Assembly: GCA_003116975.1 (NCBI GenBank)
Contig: BGKB01000029.1
Location: forward strand, 310,001-374,000
Origin: Aurantiochytrium sp. KH105
Lineage: Eukaryota; Sar; Bigyra; Thraustochytrida; Thraustochytriidae
Direction: 5' to 3'
DNA: 64,000 nucleotides
A program made the position numbers and the translations under genes. Below the pieces are notes generated by a model. That model searched no databases and was not told the DNA's origin. It worked only from the letters and a program-made list of their open reading frames with translations. This document shows positions 20,035-30,211 of this stretch, piece after piece (position 1 is the first letter of the stretch; the number at the start of each line of letters is the position of its first letter).

Positions 20035-21448
20035 TCATCATTCGATGTTGCCACCATCACAAAGAACTAACTGAACGGCACATCTTGAAATTACAGATTT
20101 TCCGTTCATTTGAAGAGCACAGTACGTTATGTGATACAATGACGAGCAAGCGGCTGGACCTGTCTTTGCTTGAAGGAAAAGAGAAGGAAGCACTTGATCA
20201 CATTTCAATAAATGATTTTAAAATGCGACATGATAGAAATCCTTTCCGGCCTGGCGTTCAAGAGGTACAACTTGAACTCGTAACCATTTTACACGCGCGA
20301 GGAAGATTCAGTGAAAAAGCCCAAGGGGGGGGTTGCTGCGATTGGTTCTGTCTGCTGAGAAGGCGAGATAATTTTTTCCGGAAAAGCCATTCGCGTGCGT
20401 GGTGATATTCACATGGCTCACCGATTGCCCATTCAAGCAAAATGTACTGCAAGCTGTGCTGTCGCCCGGGACACACTCCCGCGTTCCGGCTCTTTAACGC
20501 ATTCGTTCTTTGCAAGTTCTTCACCAAAAACGCAGAAAACGCCGTATAGGTAAGCCCAGTTTGCGAAGGCGCTAGCACTTTTGGCTAGACGTTGCTACCC
20601 TAGCTAGCTTAGGCTCGAAGCTTAGTCTAGCCTAGCCTTTGAGTCAAGCCTTGGCACGCGTGCATGCCTTGCCATATCATGAGATCTGCTCGCTAGCCGG
20701 CTGGTTGGCTGGCCTGGATGAGTTGAATGGACTGATGGTCGACTTGGCGACGCAGCGCCTTCACCGAGTGCTCCCTCCCGTTCTACTAACAGCGAGTACC
20801 TGCGCGCAATGCGTATTCTTGTCCCGCCGGTGTGTTGACCAGCAAAGCGGAGAATCCATTTTTATTGCGGTGTCACAGTGACCCAACATTGATCGCACCG
20901 CCAAGAAAAAAGGACTGAGACCACGAGGGACCCGCGCTCCAGCCATCGCAAACCAGTCCCGACTCGCTGCAGCGCCGCAAAATTTGACTCACTGTGGATC
21001 ATTGATCATCCTGGAGTCACGCTTCGACGAGAGTTCGCGCTTGTGCTATCACTATTATAAAGAGGCCGAAAACGGACAAAAAAGTAGTACTTTGACCGAA
21101 CTCCTTCCATTTCCCTGGATGTCCACCTGACTGTGTGAGTCCAGATCAGGTGCTGGTGCCTCACAGGCCAGTTGCTGCACGGGGCAAGGAGTCCCCTACA
21201 CCCTCTTAATGCGTTATGCGACACGCGGAGACCGGCAAGGATCAATTGTCCAATTTTCATTTTTCCCACTATTTCCTTCTTTTCTCTGCTGCACAGGACT
21301 CGGGAAGAACTCCGGATGAGGTCGAAGCGTATGTCAAATCGCAAGCAAATCCCAAAAGACTTGCAAGGTCTACACAGTACACAAGGCACAAGACGCAAGA
21401 CGTGTAGCCCCTGAGCAAGCCGGAGAGCGCATTCCACTTTCTAGAACA
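20035..21448. other. Intergenic, with unassigned coding-like fragments and a leader intron
   Basis: About 1.4 kb with no full gene that I can support. On plus, 20097-20260 reads as a coding-like segment behind a TTACAG acceptor, but no matching donor or downstream exon was settled. A CTAG/AAGCTT-rich stretch with the inverted pair TAGGCT...AGCCTA lies near 20600-20640. A long pyrimidine tract ending in TGCACAG at about 21296 looks like the acceptor of a 5' UTR intron of the BLUF gene; a GTGAGT near 21134 could be its donor. Confidence 0.45.
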
Positions 21449-21859
21449 ATGGTTCTCACGCGCATTGTGTACCACTCCAAGCTGGTGATCCCGCCAGACT
21501 TTCGTGGCTACGAGGAGGAATTCGTGGAAAAGATTCGGTCGGTGTCTGTCATCAACAACAGGAAGCGTGAGGTTTCTGGCGTCCTTTTGCACAACGTCAA
21601 CACCGATGAGCTGATTCAGGTGTTGGAAGGCGAAGATGACGTCCTTGACGACTTGATGGAGATCATTGGCAAGGACGTACGCCATCGAGGCATCCGCATC
21701 ATGGTGCGCAAAGAAGTTGACGGCCGCGAGTACTCGAACTGGGGCATGCTTCGCGGCAACAAGGACTCCTGGAAGCTTGTGAAGCTTCACTTACCCGCGA
21801 GCGCTGACCCGAACGTGGTCGGCGACTTCGAAGAAGCCTTTGCGCTTAGCAACAAGTAA
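21449..21859 (+). CDS. Stand-alone BLUF-domain blue-light sensor protein
   Basis: A 136-residue protein that is essentially one BLUF domain (sensor of blue light using FAD). The start ATG 21449 sits just before the first strand (LTRIVYHSK). All residues known to matter in PixD/AppA can be placed: Tyr8 (flavin-hydrogen-bonding Tyr), Asn37 in INNRKREVSG, Gln57 in LIQVLEGE, and Trp98 and Met100 in SNWGML. The RHRGIRI segment matches the usual strand before the last helix. The only difference is a small insertion (VIPPDFRGYEEE) between strand 1 and helix 1. There is no fused cyclase, EAL or other output domain, so it should act through a partner, as bacterial short BLUF proteins do. BLUF domains are rare in eukaryotes and best known from euglenid and heterolobosean photoactivated cyclases. 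Acquisition from bacteria is possible. Confidence 0.88.
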   Translation: MVLTRIVYHSKLVIPPDFRGYEEEFVEKIRSVSVINNRKREVSGVLLHNVNTDELIQVLEGEDDVLDDLMEIIGKDVRHRGIRIMVRKEVDGREYSNWGMLRGNKDSWKLVKLHLPASADPNVVGDFEEAFALSNK

Positions 21860-22270
21860 AAATATGCGCGGGAGAGATAGTTAAGAGCCCAGACGCAATT
21901 GTCTTGGGACGACTGTCGCGCTATGTGCCCATCCATTGTAGCCTAAGCATGTTTAGATTCTTTGATGTCTCGCATTGCTGAGTGGAGAGAGCATGCTATG
22001 AAGAATGATTCTAGGGAGAGGTCGGGAGAGGTGGAAAGGTTGGTTTTTAAAACTTGAAATGATGAGATGAAGGTCGTCGCCGGCTGGCTCCCTCTCTCTC
22101 TCTCTTGACGTCATCTTTGCATACTCATTTCAGAATGGGACAAACTGGAAAAGAAAAACAAAGGAAGACCGCGAACAAAGAAAGCAAGCAAGAAAGCAAG
22201 GCACAGTGCCTCTTGTGTTTTTTATTAATCTGTTTTTTTGTTGTTTTCGTGAAACCAGTTGCTCGGGCGC
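21860..22270. other. Convergent 3' UTR region
   Basis: Lower-GC sequence between the ends of the BLUF gene and the eEF1B gene. It includes a short CT repeat (about 22093-22104). No gene is seen. Confidence 0.6.
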
Positions 22271-22930
22271 TTAGACCTTGCTCATGGCCTGGACGTCGAT
22301 GGACTGGATGAGGTCGCCGTACTTCTCCTCGATGAGGTCGCTGAGACCGTCAACACCCATGAGGTCGTCGTAGACGACGGCGGAGATGGCGAGCTTCTTG
22401 ATGCCAAAGGCAACGGGAAGAAGCTTGTGCTCCTTGCCCCAGTTCTGGATACCCTCGTGCTCGAACTTCTTGATGCCCTTGGCGAGGGCCTCGAGGTCGG
22501 TCTCGGCGTCGTACGGCTTGACCTCGAGCACGATGAGCGAGCGCTCACCCTTGCCCTTGCCGGCCTTGCGGGCGGCCTTCTCGGCGGCCATCTTCTCGGC
22601 GAGGGCCTTCTCGGCCTCCTCGTCGTCATCACCAAAGAGGTCAAAGTCATCGTCGTCCTCCTCCTCGGCGGCACCACCAGCGGCGGCGGCACCGGCCTCG
22701 GGCCAGGCGGAGCGCTCCGACTCGGAAAAGTCGTTCATGTGCTTGAGGAAGCGCGCGACGTGAGCGGCCTTCTTCTGGTCAACCTCGACACCCTCGAGGG
22801 CCTTGACGAGCTTGACGTCCTCCTGCGAGGGCTCGAAGCCGGACACGTACGAGCGCGAGCTCATGAAGCCGTTGAGCTTGCCCATGCCCGCGGGCGTGTT
22901 AAGAGAGCTGAGGTCAGGCATGGCGGCCAT
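22271..22930 (-). CDS. EEF1B2: Translation elongation factor eEF1B beta/alpha subunit (GEF)
   Basis: A 219-residue protein from ATG 22930 (MAAMPDLSSL). It is the guanine-nucleotide exchange factor that reloads eEF1A with GTP. The N-terminal region (residues 1-75) is the short GST-C-like helical part. A Glu/Asp linker with DDFDLFGDDDEE is the CK2-type acidic motif of the family. The C-terminal 90 residues are the EF1 GEF domain, with LEVKPYDAETDLEALAK, GIQNWGKEHKLLPVAFGIKK and the end QSIDVQAMSKV. The length is normal for eEF1B. The acidic linker, biased to GAG/GAC codons, fits high expression. An upstream leader intron is possible. Confidence 0.97.
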   Translation of the reverse strand: MAAMPDLSSLNTPAGMGKLNGFMSSRSYVSGFEPSQEDVKLVKALEGVEVDQKKAAHVARFLKHMNDFSESERSAWPEAGAAAAGGAAEEEDDDDFDLFGDDDEEAEKALAEKMAAEKAARKAGKGKGERSLIVLEVKPYDAETDLEALAKGIKKFEHEGIQNWGKEHKLLPVAFGIKKLAISAVVYDDLMGVDGLSDLIEEKYGDLIQSIDVQAMSKV

Positions 22931-23551
22931 TTTGTTTGAGCTTGGTTTTTTTTTGTTGAAGATAAGGGGCTTTGTGCAAGGCTGCGCGCACGACGACAAG
23001 AAAAATGAACGAAAGAGGTTAATCAAAGGCGTCAGTCGGTCAGTCAATTGGTCAAAAACTTTTGGTTAATCCTCCAGGACCTCCCCCCGGGGGTTTCGCT
23101 TCGCGCATGCCCGTCTTCGATGCGGCCTGCCTGCCTGCCTGCCTGCCTGCCAGTCTGCTCGCCCAGGAGGGAGCTCTCTTGGCTCGCCAGCTGGCTGGCG
23201 GGCTGCTGGCCACTCATCATCTCCGACTCGGGCTCGCTTCCGCCGCGGGGCCCGCGGACCGGCGCGCAGCGGCGCGCAAGGGGGCCGCGCGAGGGACCGG
23301 CGTGGCGCGGCGCCCGGGCGGGCCTCCCGTCCTGCGCTTGGGGGGCGCGCCGGACGGCGCGTGACACGTACCTTGGATTCGACTTTTGCTCCCCGGTGCT
23401 GCCACCGCCGAAAGCGAGTGATCCTGTGGCTGAGATTTGCGGCGGTTGTTAGGCCACTTCCAGACCAACTCGAGCTCGAGCTTGAGCTCACAAGGTTGAC
23501 ATGTGACGTGTGAGTGAGCTTAAGATTGAGCCCAGGGTTCAAGGGATCCAC

Positions 23552-23590
<39 letters not shown>

Positions 23591-24088
23591 CTGGCCGGGT
23601 GAGGATACTGTAATGATGGTGATAATGATGATGATGATGCAGAAACTGCGATTGTTCCGCATGCGAGGGGAAAGCTCGAGAAACTGCGCTCGAGGAGCTT
23701 GATGAACTTTACAACCAGAACAACAGCAACAACAACAATCTGTAGCCAGAAACATCTCGTATAACAAAGTGTAGGGTAGTATTCTTTTCATGGGTTATAC
23801 ACTGGAGAAGAGGAGCCTCGTCGTAAGGAATATTCGCGTCTGCCTCACTGATGACGAAACAAGAGAGCCGACGCGTGGCCTGCTGCCACGATGTATTCAG
23901 TCACGTTGGTTGCTGCTCGCGTCGAGATGGCGAGGTCCCTCGTGCAAATTGTGGGCTGGGTCTCAGAACGCGATACGAGCGTTCCAAGCTTTGGAATCAT
24001 CTTTTCATCCTTCATTCACATGCATGCGTCAACTCTGTCAACCATCCTGGATGAGTCAAGCGTAATTGGGTCACAGGGCTGATGCGAC
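22931..24088. other. Intergenic with CTGC and CAG microsatellites
   Basis: Upstream of the eEF1B gene and downstream of the acidic-protein gene. It has a CTGC tandem (23127-23151) and a CAG run (23554-23587), plus smaller ATG repeats near 23618-23638. The open frames here are repeat-driven. No convincing gene is seen. Confidence 0.55.
23554..23587. repeat. CAG microsatellite
   Basis: About eleven CAG units in non-coding sequence upstream of the eEF1B gene. Confidence 0.85.
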
Positions 24089-24877
24089 TCATGGAGAGGC
24101 CTCGTGGCTGCTGTGGTTTGTGTGGAAACGAGGCATGTGCAGTCGCTTGGGGTGGATGCTGTGCTTGCTAAAGGCACGTTCCAGCATGTGTGACACCTGC
24201 TTCCGCAGACGCGCGGGAGAAAGAGAAGGTGACCGCGAGGCGGCCTTGAGCTTTCCATCCGAGGCGCTCTTGCCGAGCTTGGCGTCGGTTTTCGGGGTCA
24301 AGACGGGCAGCTTGCCTTCCGAGGCGCTCTTCATTGCCGCACGCTTGGCCAGCTCACGCTCAGCCACGTCGGCATCCTTGGCGTCCTCAACTTCAAGAGA
24401 TATGGCCATGGCAGTCTCGGGCTCTTCAACCTTGACATCCTCTTCCATCAAAAGCTTGGCCTCTTCCTCCAACGATAGCTTGCCCTCCACGGTCGCCTCG
24501 TCATCCTCATTGTCCTCCTCCTCGCTCACGAGTGTTTCATCGTCTCTAAATGCCTCGACGGCTTCCTTGTCCTCGTGATTCTCCGTTTCCGGAGTCACCT
24601 CCGCATCAATAGGCTGCTGGTCCTCTTCGTCCTCGCTCAGGTCCAGGTCCATGTCGGAAAAGACGAAGACCTCGCTGTTGCGGGCGGCGGTAGCCTCGCC
24701 GCGGACGGGGTCCTCCTGCTCGTCGTTCTCCTCCTCCGGCGCCGCCAGCAAGAGGCACCTCGCCATGAGGTCCTCGCGGGCCGCGACTGCTCCTGCGAAG
24801 CCAAAGCTCGCCACGAGCTCCTGCTGCGAGACCGCGAGGGCTTCGCCGCCGCCGCTGTTCTCCTCGCTGCCGCCCAT
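24089..24877 (-). CDS. Acidic, probably disordered protein
   Basis: A 262-residue protein from ATG 24877 (MGGSEENSGGG), not recognised. The first 50 residues could form a small folded part (VSQQELVASFGFAGAVAARE, MARCLLLAAP). Residues 50-165 are strongly acidic, with repeated Glu/Asp runs and a CK2-like DMDLDLSEDEEDQQ. The last 80 residues switch to basic Ser/Lys-rich sequence with a twice-repeated KSAS[ED]GKL motif and end in a His-rich tail. The sharp acidic-to-basic change is like some histone chaperones or signalling scaffolds, but no family can be assigned. The frame continues upstream through GC-rich DNA without an in-frame ATG that looks better. Confidence 0.65.
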   Translation of the reverse strand: MGGSEENSGGGEALAVSQQELVASFGFAGAVAAREDLMARCLLLAAPEEENDEQEDPVRGEATAARNSEVFVFSDMDLDLSEDEEDQQPIDAEVTPETENHEDKEAVEAFRDDETLVSEEEDNEDDEATVEGKLSLEEEAKLLMEEDVKVEEPETAMAISLEVEDAKDADVAERELAKRAAMKSASEGKLPVLTPKTDAKLGKSASDGKLKAASRSPSLSPARLRKQVSHMLERAFSKHSIHPKRLHMPRFHTNHSSHEASP

Positions 24878-26305
24878 GGTCCTCGTCCTCGTCCTCGTCC
24901 TCGTCGCCGTCGGAGGCGTGGCGGGCGGGCACCTGCGCGTCGCCGTCGCCCTTCCGGCCGCCAACTCCGTCGCGCTGCGCTCGGGCGCTCTGCTGCGCGC
25001 GGCTGCCGGGGCTGTCTGCACGGACCGTTCGCGCTCTGCCCGGCGGCGGCGGCGGCGCGGACGGCGGCGGCGGGCGCGGGCAGGGACGGGGCCTGGGCGC
25101 GGACTCCGGCCGGGACGCTCGTGCCGCGCGAAGTGCATCTGCAGCGCCTTTTCCGCGCGCCGGGAAGCGTCCGGATTTGGGGGCGCCGCGGGCCCCAAAC
25201 CCGTTTGGGGCCCCCGGGGACCCTGACTGGCCGGTGCAGCACAGCGGGTTCGGCGTTGAGGCGATGTCTTTTTTTTTTTTCTTGGCGGGATGGAGAGATG
25301 GAGATGCCTGGCTGGCTGGCCTCGCGCGGTGGTGCGGCAGCTGTCGAGGACCACCGCAGAGTGTTGGACGTGCGTCGAGGTCCGCTAGCGGGCTGCCGCT
25401 GATGGTTGCTGCGAATGGAGGATGTGGCGCAAGAAGTGACAGGTGACGTTGCCTTTGCGAACAGTAAAAATCACGGCAGTCGTCGCTGATGAGAAATGTG
25501 GAGGTGAAGTCTTTCGTCCCAGCACACAAGCACATGGTAGCCCCCGAACGATGACGTGGCGCGAAAGGCTGCAGCAGTAACGCGGCCACACCAACAGATA
25601 CGGCAGGAGTAGAGGATATGGACGATGACAAGATTGGATACATGCAACCGAGGCGCCCAAAAGACCAAAAATAGCACAACAGTATAAACTGGCCTGGCCC
25701 GCCCCGAAAAGGGTCATGGGGGTTATCACTGGTTGTGTGCAGACATTGTATGGTAGTCAGACAAAGTGGCGAATTGTCGAGCTGGCTAAAAACAGAAGCA
25801 CGGCGATGCCTCGATGACTCCAATTCGTCTGATTCGGGTAGTGAATAAAAAATCTCAACATTATGGCTGCAAATTATTCGTTGTCTTGGATAAAACTATG
25901 ATTTGGCAACACGCTTCACCACTGTATCACCACGCTGGTCACTAAGTAATTTGCCCGGTTGATGTGATCTACGGACTCCATAAGGTCCGCCAGGCCTACC
26001 AAGGGAAAAAACCAAAAAGATGCTGACACACAGGAGCAGCGGCTTAGCTTGTCTGTGAGGTCTTCGTCGAGTTCGAGCATCGTTCACGACCGAGCTCAGC
26101 CCACGGAGCTCCTTTTTATGCAGTAATCATCTAAGTTTTCAGACCCAAGTCTAATCTGAAAGCCTTGCCCTTCGATGCATGAGGATAAAGATTATAGTGG
26201 TGGTGCCGAGTGGTGCGGACTTATAATCTTTTTGAAGGACTCGGCCAAACATAGGACGTCGCGGTCTCGGCTGCGGCGGGGGTCGAGCCCGAGGGGCGAG
26301 AGACG
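24878..26305. other. Divergent promoter region
   Basis: About 1.4 kb between two divergent genes. The left 450 bases are very GC-rich, and their open frames are the upstream continuation of the acidic gene or its shadows. The right part is AT-richer and contains a perfect inverted repeat at 26187-26231. No gene is supported. Confidence 0.55.
26187..26231. promoter_or_regulatory. Perfect 10-bp inverted repeat AAAGATTATA/TATAATCTTT
   Basis: Arms at 26187-26196 and 26222-26231 are separated by 25 bases rich in GTGG. The element lies 75-120 bases upstream of the TRP-like channel start. It could be a dimeric factor site, a pair of TATA-like elements, or a hairpin in the leader. Confidence 0.5.
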
Positions 26306-29300
26306 ATGGAGGCAGCGGCAGCAAGCCTGACCGCCGGGCTGTCGGCAGGCCTCGGACCTTCGGCCTCGATGCCCCCGACCGAGAATGAGAACCTCATGAA
26401 CAGCAACGAGACCGAGGTCTTCGTGGACCTCTTGGACGCGGCAGTCGAGGGAAACCTTGGACGCGTCAAGAGTCTGCTCAAGATCATGGACGCTGGCGCA
26501 GCGAGCCGTCTTGACTTTCGGAGAAGCCAACCAACCTTTGGCGAGTCGCCGCTGCACCGTGCCGCAAGCGTCGAGGTCGCTAAGGCGCTCGTCGACCACG
26601 GCGTTAACGTGGACCTCCAGGGCGCCGTGGGACAGACCCCTCTGCACACACTCGTCAGTGCGCCACATGTGGTACGCTACCTTTTAAAATGCGGTGCGCG
26701 CGTTAACGCGCAAACTGTAGACCACTCGACGCCCTTGCATTGGGCCGTCGTACAGGACTGCGCCGAAACCGTGCAGATTTTGCTGCGCGCGGGCGCCAAG
26801 ATTGACCACCAAAATGACAGCGGCAACGCCGCACTCCACATGGTGTGCTCGCTCGATGTTGCTCGCTTGCTTGTGAGTTCGGGCGCTCGTCTCGACCTTG
26901 TCAACGGTGACGGCCAAATTCCCCTCGAGGCCGCGGCCTCAAAACCGGACGATGATCTCCACCTGCAAGTTGCCTCTTATTTGCTCGATGTCTCACACAG
27001 CGCAAGCCTGCGAGCATCGAGCAGCTTCAACATTTTTCGCCCCGAATTTGACATTTACGGATCACTGGACCCGATTCTACAGCGTCAAGAAAGTATTGAC
27101 ATGGGATCGAACAATCCGGCGAGCGACGTTGCCGCGCCTGTGGCAAGCAGTTCTCTCAAGCAGCACCAACTTGAGCGTCAGCTTCAGGAGAGACGGGATC
27201 GCGAAGTCGAGCTCGGCATCGACACCCGCACAGATGTAGAGTCCGGGATGCCCGCGCCGCTTCTTGGGCATGTCGACCCGCTTCCACCAATTTTGGAGCG
27301 ACAAGACACGAAAGAGCGTATCAACTCTACGCTCAAGAGGGTCGACGCGCGCGAGCGCTGGCGGCTTGTGCGTCAGCGTGTACTTCAAGGTGACCTACGC
27401 GAAAACCGACCAAATAGTGGGGCCGGTGGACTCGGTGAGATGATTCGAGGCCCCAAGCGGTTGCGATTCGCTTCCGAGGTGGCTCAGCATGCGCGCAGTG
27501 CCAGCATGGCGAGCTCATGGAGCGACGACGGTGTCACGAACCTGGTGCAGGCGCGCACGGATGAATTCTACTTTCGATTCTTCGAAGTTATGGTCCGTGA
27601 CCGGCCTAAGCTTGCGCTGCGCATGCTCGATCGGCAGCGTACCTTTTTGTACGCGCGAGGAAACGACAAAATTTACTCTTATGACACTTTGCTCACGGGC
27701 GGACCCGTGACGAGTAATGAAATTCTCGACAAAATGGTGCAGGATGAGCGCCACGAGCTCATTTCCCACGAGGTGGTGCAGTGGATCTTCAATATTCGAT
27801 GGATCCTCTTTACTCGCGAAGCCCTTCTCTTTGAGTTCGCTGTCCACTGTATCTTTGTTGCCTTCTTCTTTGCCACCACGCTATACGGCGAGGAGGATCT
27901 TTGGCATTGCTTTGTGCAAGCACAGGCGTTTTTGACCCTCGGCGCGGGAGAACGGCGCGGCGTACACGCAACGCAGGCTGCCCTCGAGTTGGTCGTCTTT
28001 GCGCTCAACGTACGGCATCTTGTTCGCTTTTTCATCGAGCTAGGTCTTCGCCGTGGTCGGGGAGTTAACGTGTACTCCGATCCTTTCACAGATGTGCTTC
28101 CACATATTTGTGTCCTCCTCGAGCAGTTGCTACGATTGACTGTGAGTACACACATCGACGTGACTCTTTTTCGCGACGCTTCCAACTTGGTGTCGGCGGT
28201 GGGCGCCGTGCTTTTGTGGATTCGACTCTTGAGCTTTGCGGAGGGCTTTGAGGTGATCGGCATCACCATGTGCACGATTCGTCGCATGCTCGCCGATATC
28301 GCCATTTATCTGGTGGTGCTACTCATTTACGTGACTGGGTTCAGTCACGCCATTACGCTCATTTTTCGTGGCTCGGGCTCGCAGCTGTACGGTACCATGT
28401 ACAACAGCTGGATCACTCTTTACTTTTTTGTCTTTAATCTGGATGTCGGCGCTCTGAACGATGAGGAAAAGGTGTTTCGCAAGTACTCGGGATACTTTTT
28501 CGTGGGCATTTACATGGTTGTTGTGGCGCTCGTCATTCTCAATCTCATCATCGCTATCATGACCAACACCTTTGATGAGATTCAGCAGAATGCCAAGGAG
28601 CAGTGGTTGCTTCAACGCGCGCGCATCATCCTTACGTATGATCTGCGTGAGAAGAGTCTCAACAAAATGTATAAAATGCTGTGCTTGCGATGTCGCCGTT
28701 GTTGCGGGCGAACGAGCGATGCCTACGACGTGGGGGAATATTTGCCGGAGCTAACGCGCAAAAACATTGTCATCGAAAAGGGCAATGGCCAGGTCGACGT
28801 CCAGGTTCCAGCAGAGTGGCTGCACGCGGTCAATCTCATCCGGCGCAAGGCCCCAACATACAACTCGATTCGGTACACGCTCTTTCGTCGCTGGAAGAAG
28901 CTGCGGCGCTCGCCATCATTCCTTTGGCCTGAACTCAAAGAGACGCAATCCTTTTTCCAAGAAGTCGAGGCTGACGAACAGCGCATTGCACAGCAGGCGC
29001 TCAACAACGAGGCGCTGCATCGGCGAAGCACTTCGATTAGCAAGAGTGAAGCAGACTCTGTCACTGAGGGTCTTGACGATGGAGAAAACAGCGTCGAGAG
29101 CGAGGACTTGGCCGCGTTCAATGGCGTGTATCCCGGGAATGCAGTACGACGAGAGGAAAGCGCTGGGCTGTTGCACGGGCAGAGCTCGCAGCAGCGAGGT
29201 TGGGGCACCTTTGAAAGCGAACCTCGCCAAAAGGGACTGGCTCCCAAGGCCGCCTCTGTCTCTGCGAGCTCGTACGTTTCGGCAGAAAGCTCGGTCGCAA

Positions 29301-29944
29301 ACAATATGAAACGTCGTGCGAGTTCCGAGACTTCGGCAATGCGCACTGGCGTCGAAGAAGAGCTGGTGCGTATTGGTTACTTTCAACGGAACCCGAAGCG
29401 TATTGCAGCGGACCGCGTCATGCAGAGCGCAATTCACCTCCAGCGAGCTGCGCCACCGCCACCGTACGCGGCTGCGGATCTTTCGAGTGTTTCGTCGCGT
29501 CAGGATATGCAGGAGGACGAGCATGAATTTGAAGCTTCGCCCCCGGCTCCAGGATCGGCGGTGGGAGGCGTTTCTGGACTTGGTGGCCCAGGAGAGCACG
29601 CCTTTGCGGACGGTAATTCGGTTGGCGAGAGCACGCGATATTCTTCCTCGGCGGCTACGGGGGTCCGACGTCGGGCCAAGTCATTCAAGCGGCATACTTC
29701 GACTCTGGAAGGCCAGATTCAGCAAGAGGTGGACGACATGAACGATGCCATGGCTTTGCACGGCGTCGTCCCGGGCCAGGCGAGTGTGATGGACGACACG
29801 ATGAATCTCCGCAACGAGGCCGCCATCGAGCACCTTACAGGTCTGGTTGTGAGGCTTTCGGAGCAGGTTTCTGCGCTGGAGGGGCGCATTGCGGCGCAGC
29901 AAAAAGCGGACTCGCCCCACTCTGTCAGCGGCAGTGAACACTGA
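26306..29944 (+). CDS. Ankyrin-repeat TRP-type cation channel (TRPV-like)
   Basis: A 1212-residue channel protein from ATG 26306. Residues about 40-235 hold at least five ankyrin repeats (for example GESPLHRAASVEVAKALVDH and HSTPLHWAVVQDCAETVQ). A linker of about 250 residues follows. Six membrane segments lie between about residues 495 and 760. The pore region is between S5 and S6 (SWITLYFFVFNLDVGAL), and S6 ends in the typical LNLIIAIMTNTFDEI followed by EQWLLQRARI, the Trp-Arg segment seen after S6 in TRPV and related channels. A 450-residue disordered cytoplasmic tail ends in a short coiled coil (EHLTGLVVRLSEQVSALEGR). It is expected to be a calcium-permeable sensory channel in the plasma or ciliary membrane. 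The stimulus cannot be told from sequence. The single uninterrupted exon is notable. Confidence 0.93.
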   Translation: MEAAAASLTAGLSAGLGPSASMPPTENENLMNSNETEVFVDLLDAAVEGNLGRVKSLLKIMDAGAASRLDFRRSQPTFGESPLHRAASVEVAKALVDHGVNVDLQGAVGQTPLHTLVSAPHVVRYLLKCGARVNAQTVDHSTPLHWAVVQDCAETVQILLRAGAKIDHQNDSGNAALHMVCSLDVARLLVSSGARLDLVNGDGQIPLEAAASKPDDDLHLQVASYLLDVSHSASLRASSSFNIFRPEFDIYGSLDPILQRQESIDMGSNNPASDVAAPVASSSLKQHQLERQLQERRDREVELGIDTRTDVESGMPAPLLGHVDPLPPILERQDTKERINSTLKRVDARERWRLVRQRVLQGDLRENRPNSGAGGLGEMIRGPKRLRFASEVAQHARSASMASSWSDDGVTNLVQARTDEFYFRFFEVMVRDRPKLALRMLDRQRTFLYARGNDKIYSYDTLLTGGPVTSNEILDKMVQDERHELISHEVVQWIFNIRWILFTREALLFEFAVHCIFVAFFFATTLYGEEDLWHCFVQAQAFLTLGAGERRGVHATQAALELVVFALNVRHLVRFFIELGLRRGRGVNVYSDPFTDVLPHICVLLEQLLRLTVSTHIDVTLFRDASNLVSAVGAVLLWIRLLSFAEGFEVIGITMCTIRRMLADIAIYLVVLLIYVTGFSHAITLIFRGSGSQLYGTMYNSWITLYFFVFNLDVGALNDEEKVFRKYSGYFFVGIYMVVVALVILNLIIAIMTNTFDEIQQNAKEQWLLQRARIILTYDLREKSLNKMYKMLCLRCRRCCGRTSDAYDVGEYLPELTRKNIVIEKGNGQVDVQVPAEWLHAVNLIRRKAPTYNSIRYTLFRRWKKLRRSPSFLWPELKETQSFFQEVEADEQRIAQQALNNEALHRRSTSISKSEADSVTEGLDDGENSVESEDLAAFNGVYPGNAVRREESAGLLHGQSSQQRGWGTFESEPRQKGLAPKAASVSASSYVSAESSVANNMKRRASSETSAMRTGVEEELVRIGYFQRNPKRIAADRVMQSAIHLQRAAPPPPYAAADLSSVSSRQDMQEDEHEFEASPPAPGSAVGGVSGLGGPGEHAFADGNSVGESTRYSSSAATGVRRRAKSFKRHTSTLEGQIQQEVDDMNDAMALHGVVPGQASVMDDTMNLRNEAAIEHLTGLVVRLSEQVSALEGRIAAQQKADSPHSVSGSEH

Positions 29945-30178
29945 TGACGGTCGCATGTTTCTGTAAAGAAATGGAAATCGAGAAGACGTGGCCCGCGGGA
30001 CTGAAGTTGACGCGTGGCGATGATAGGTAGGTTTATACAGACGAAGATGAGATTTTTTGGTGGGGGTGATATATAGGTTACGGAGATCCCAAGCGCGCGG
30101 GGCAGCTCGCGATCAGACAGAATTCCAACAAGCACTCACTGGACTTCACAGTCAGTCAGCCAGGCAGGCAGGCAAGCA

Positions 30179-30204
30179 GTCGATCGATCGATCGATCGAT
30201 CGAT
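30179..30204. repeat. GATC tetranucleotide microsatellite
   Basis: Six CGAT/GATC units just downstream of the small gene on the minus strand. Confidence 0.85.
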
Positions 30205-30211
30205 TAATTGC

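Noticed and set aside
22259-22939. 226-residue plus-strand frame rich in Leu, Glu and Gly
   Set aside because: Antisense to the eEF1B gene; a codon-bias shadow.
24606-25823. 405-residue frame on minus upstream of and overlapping the acidic-protein gene
   Set aside because: It is in a different frame from the acidic protein, Pro/Arg-rich, and driven by GC content. The AT-richer part (25400-25823) shows no conserved feature.
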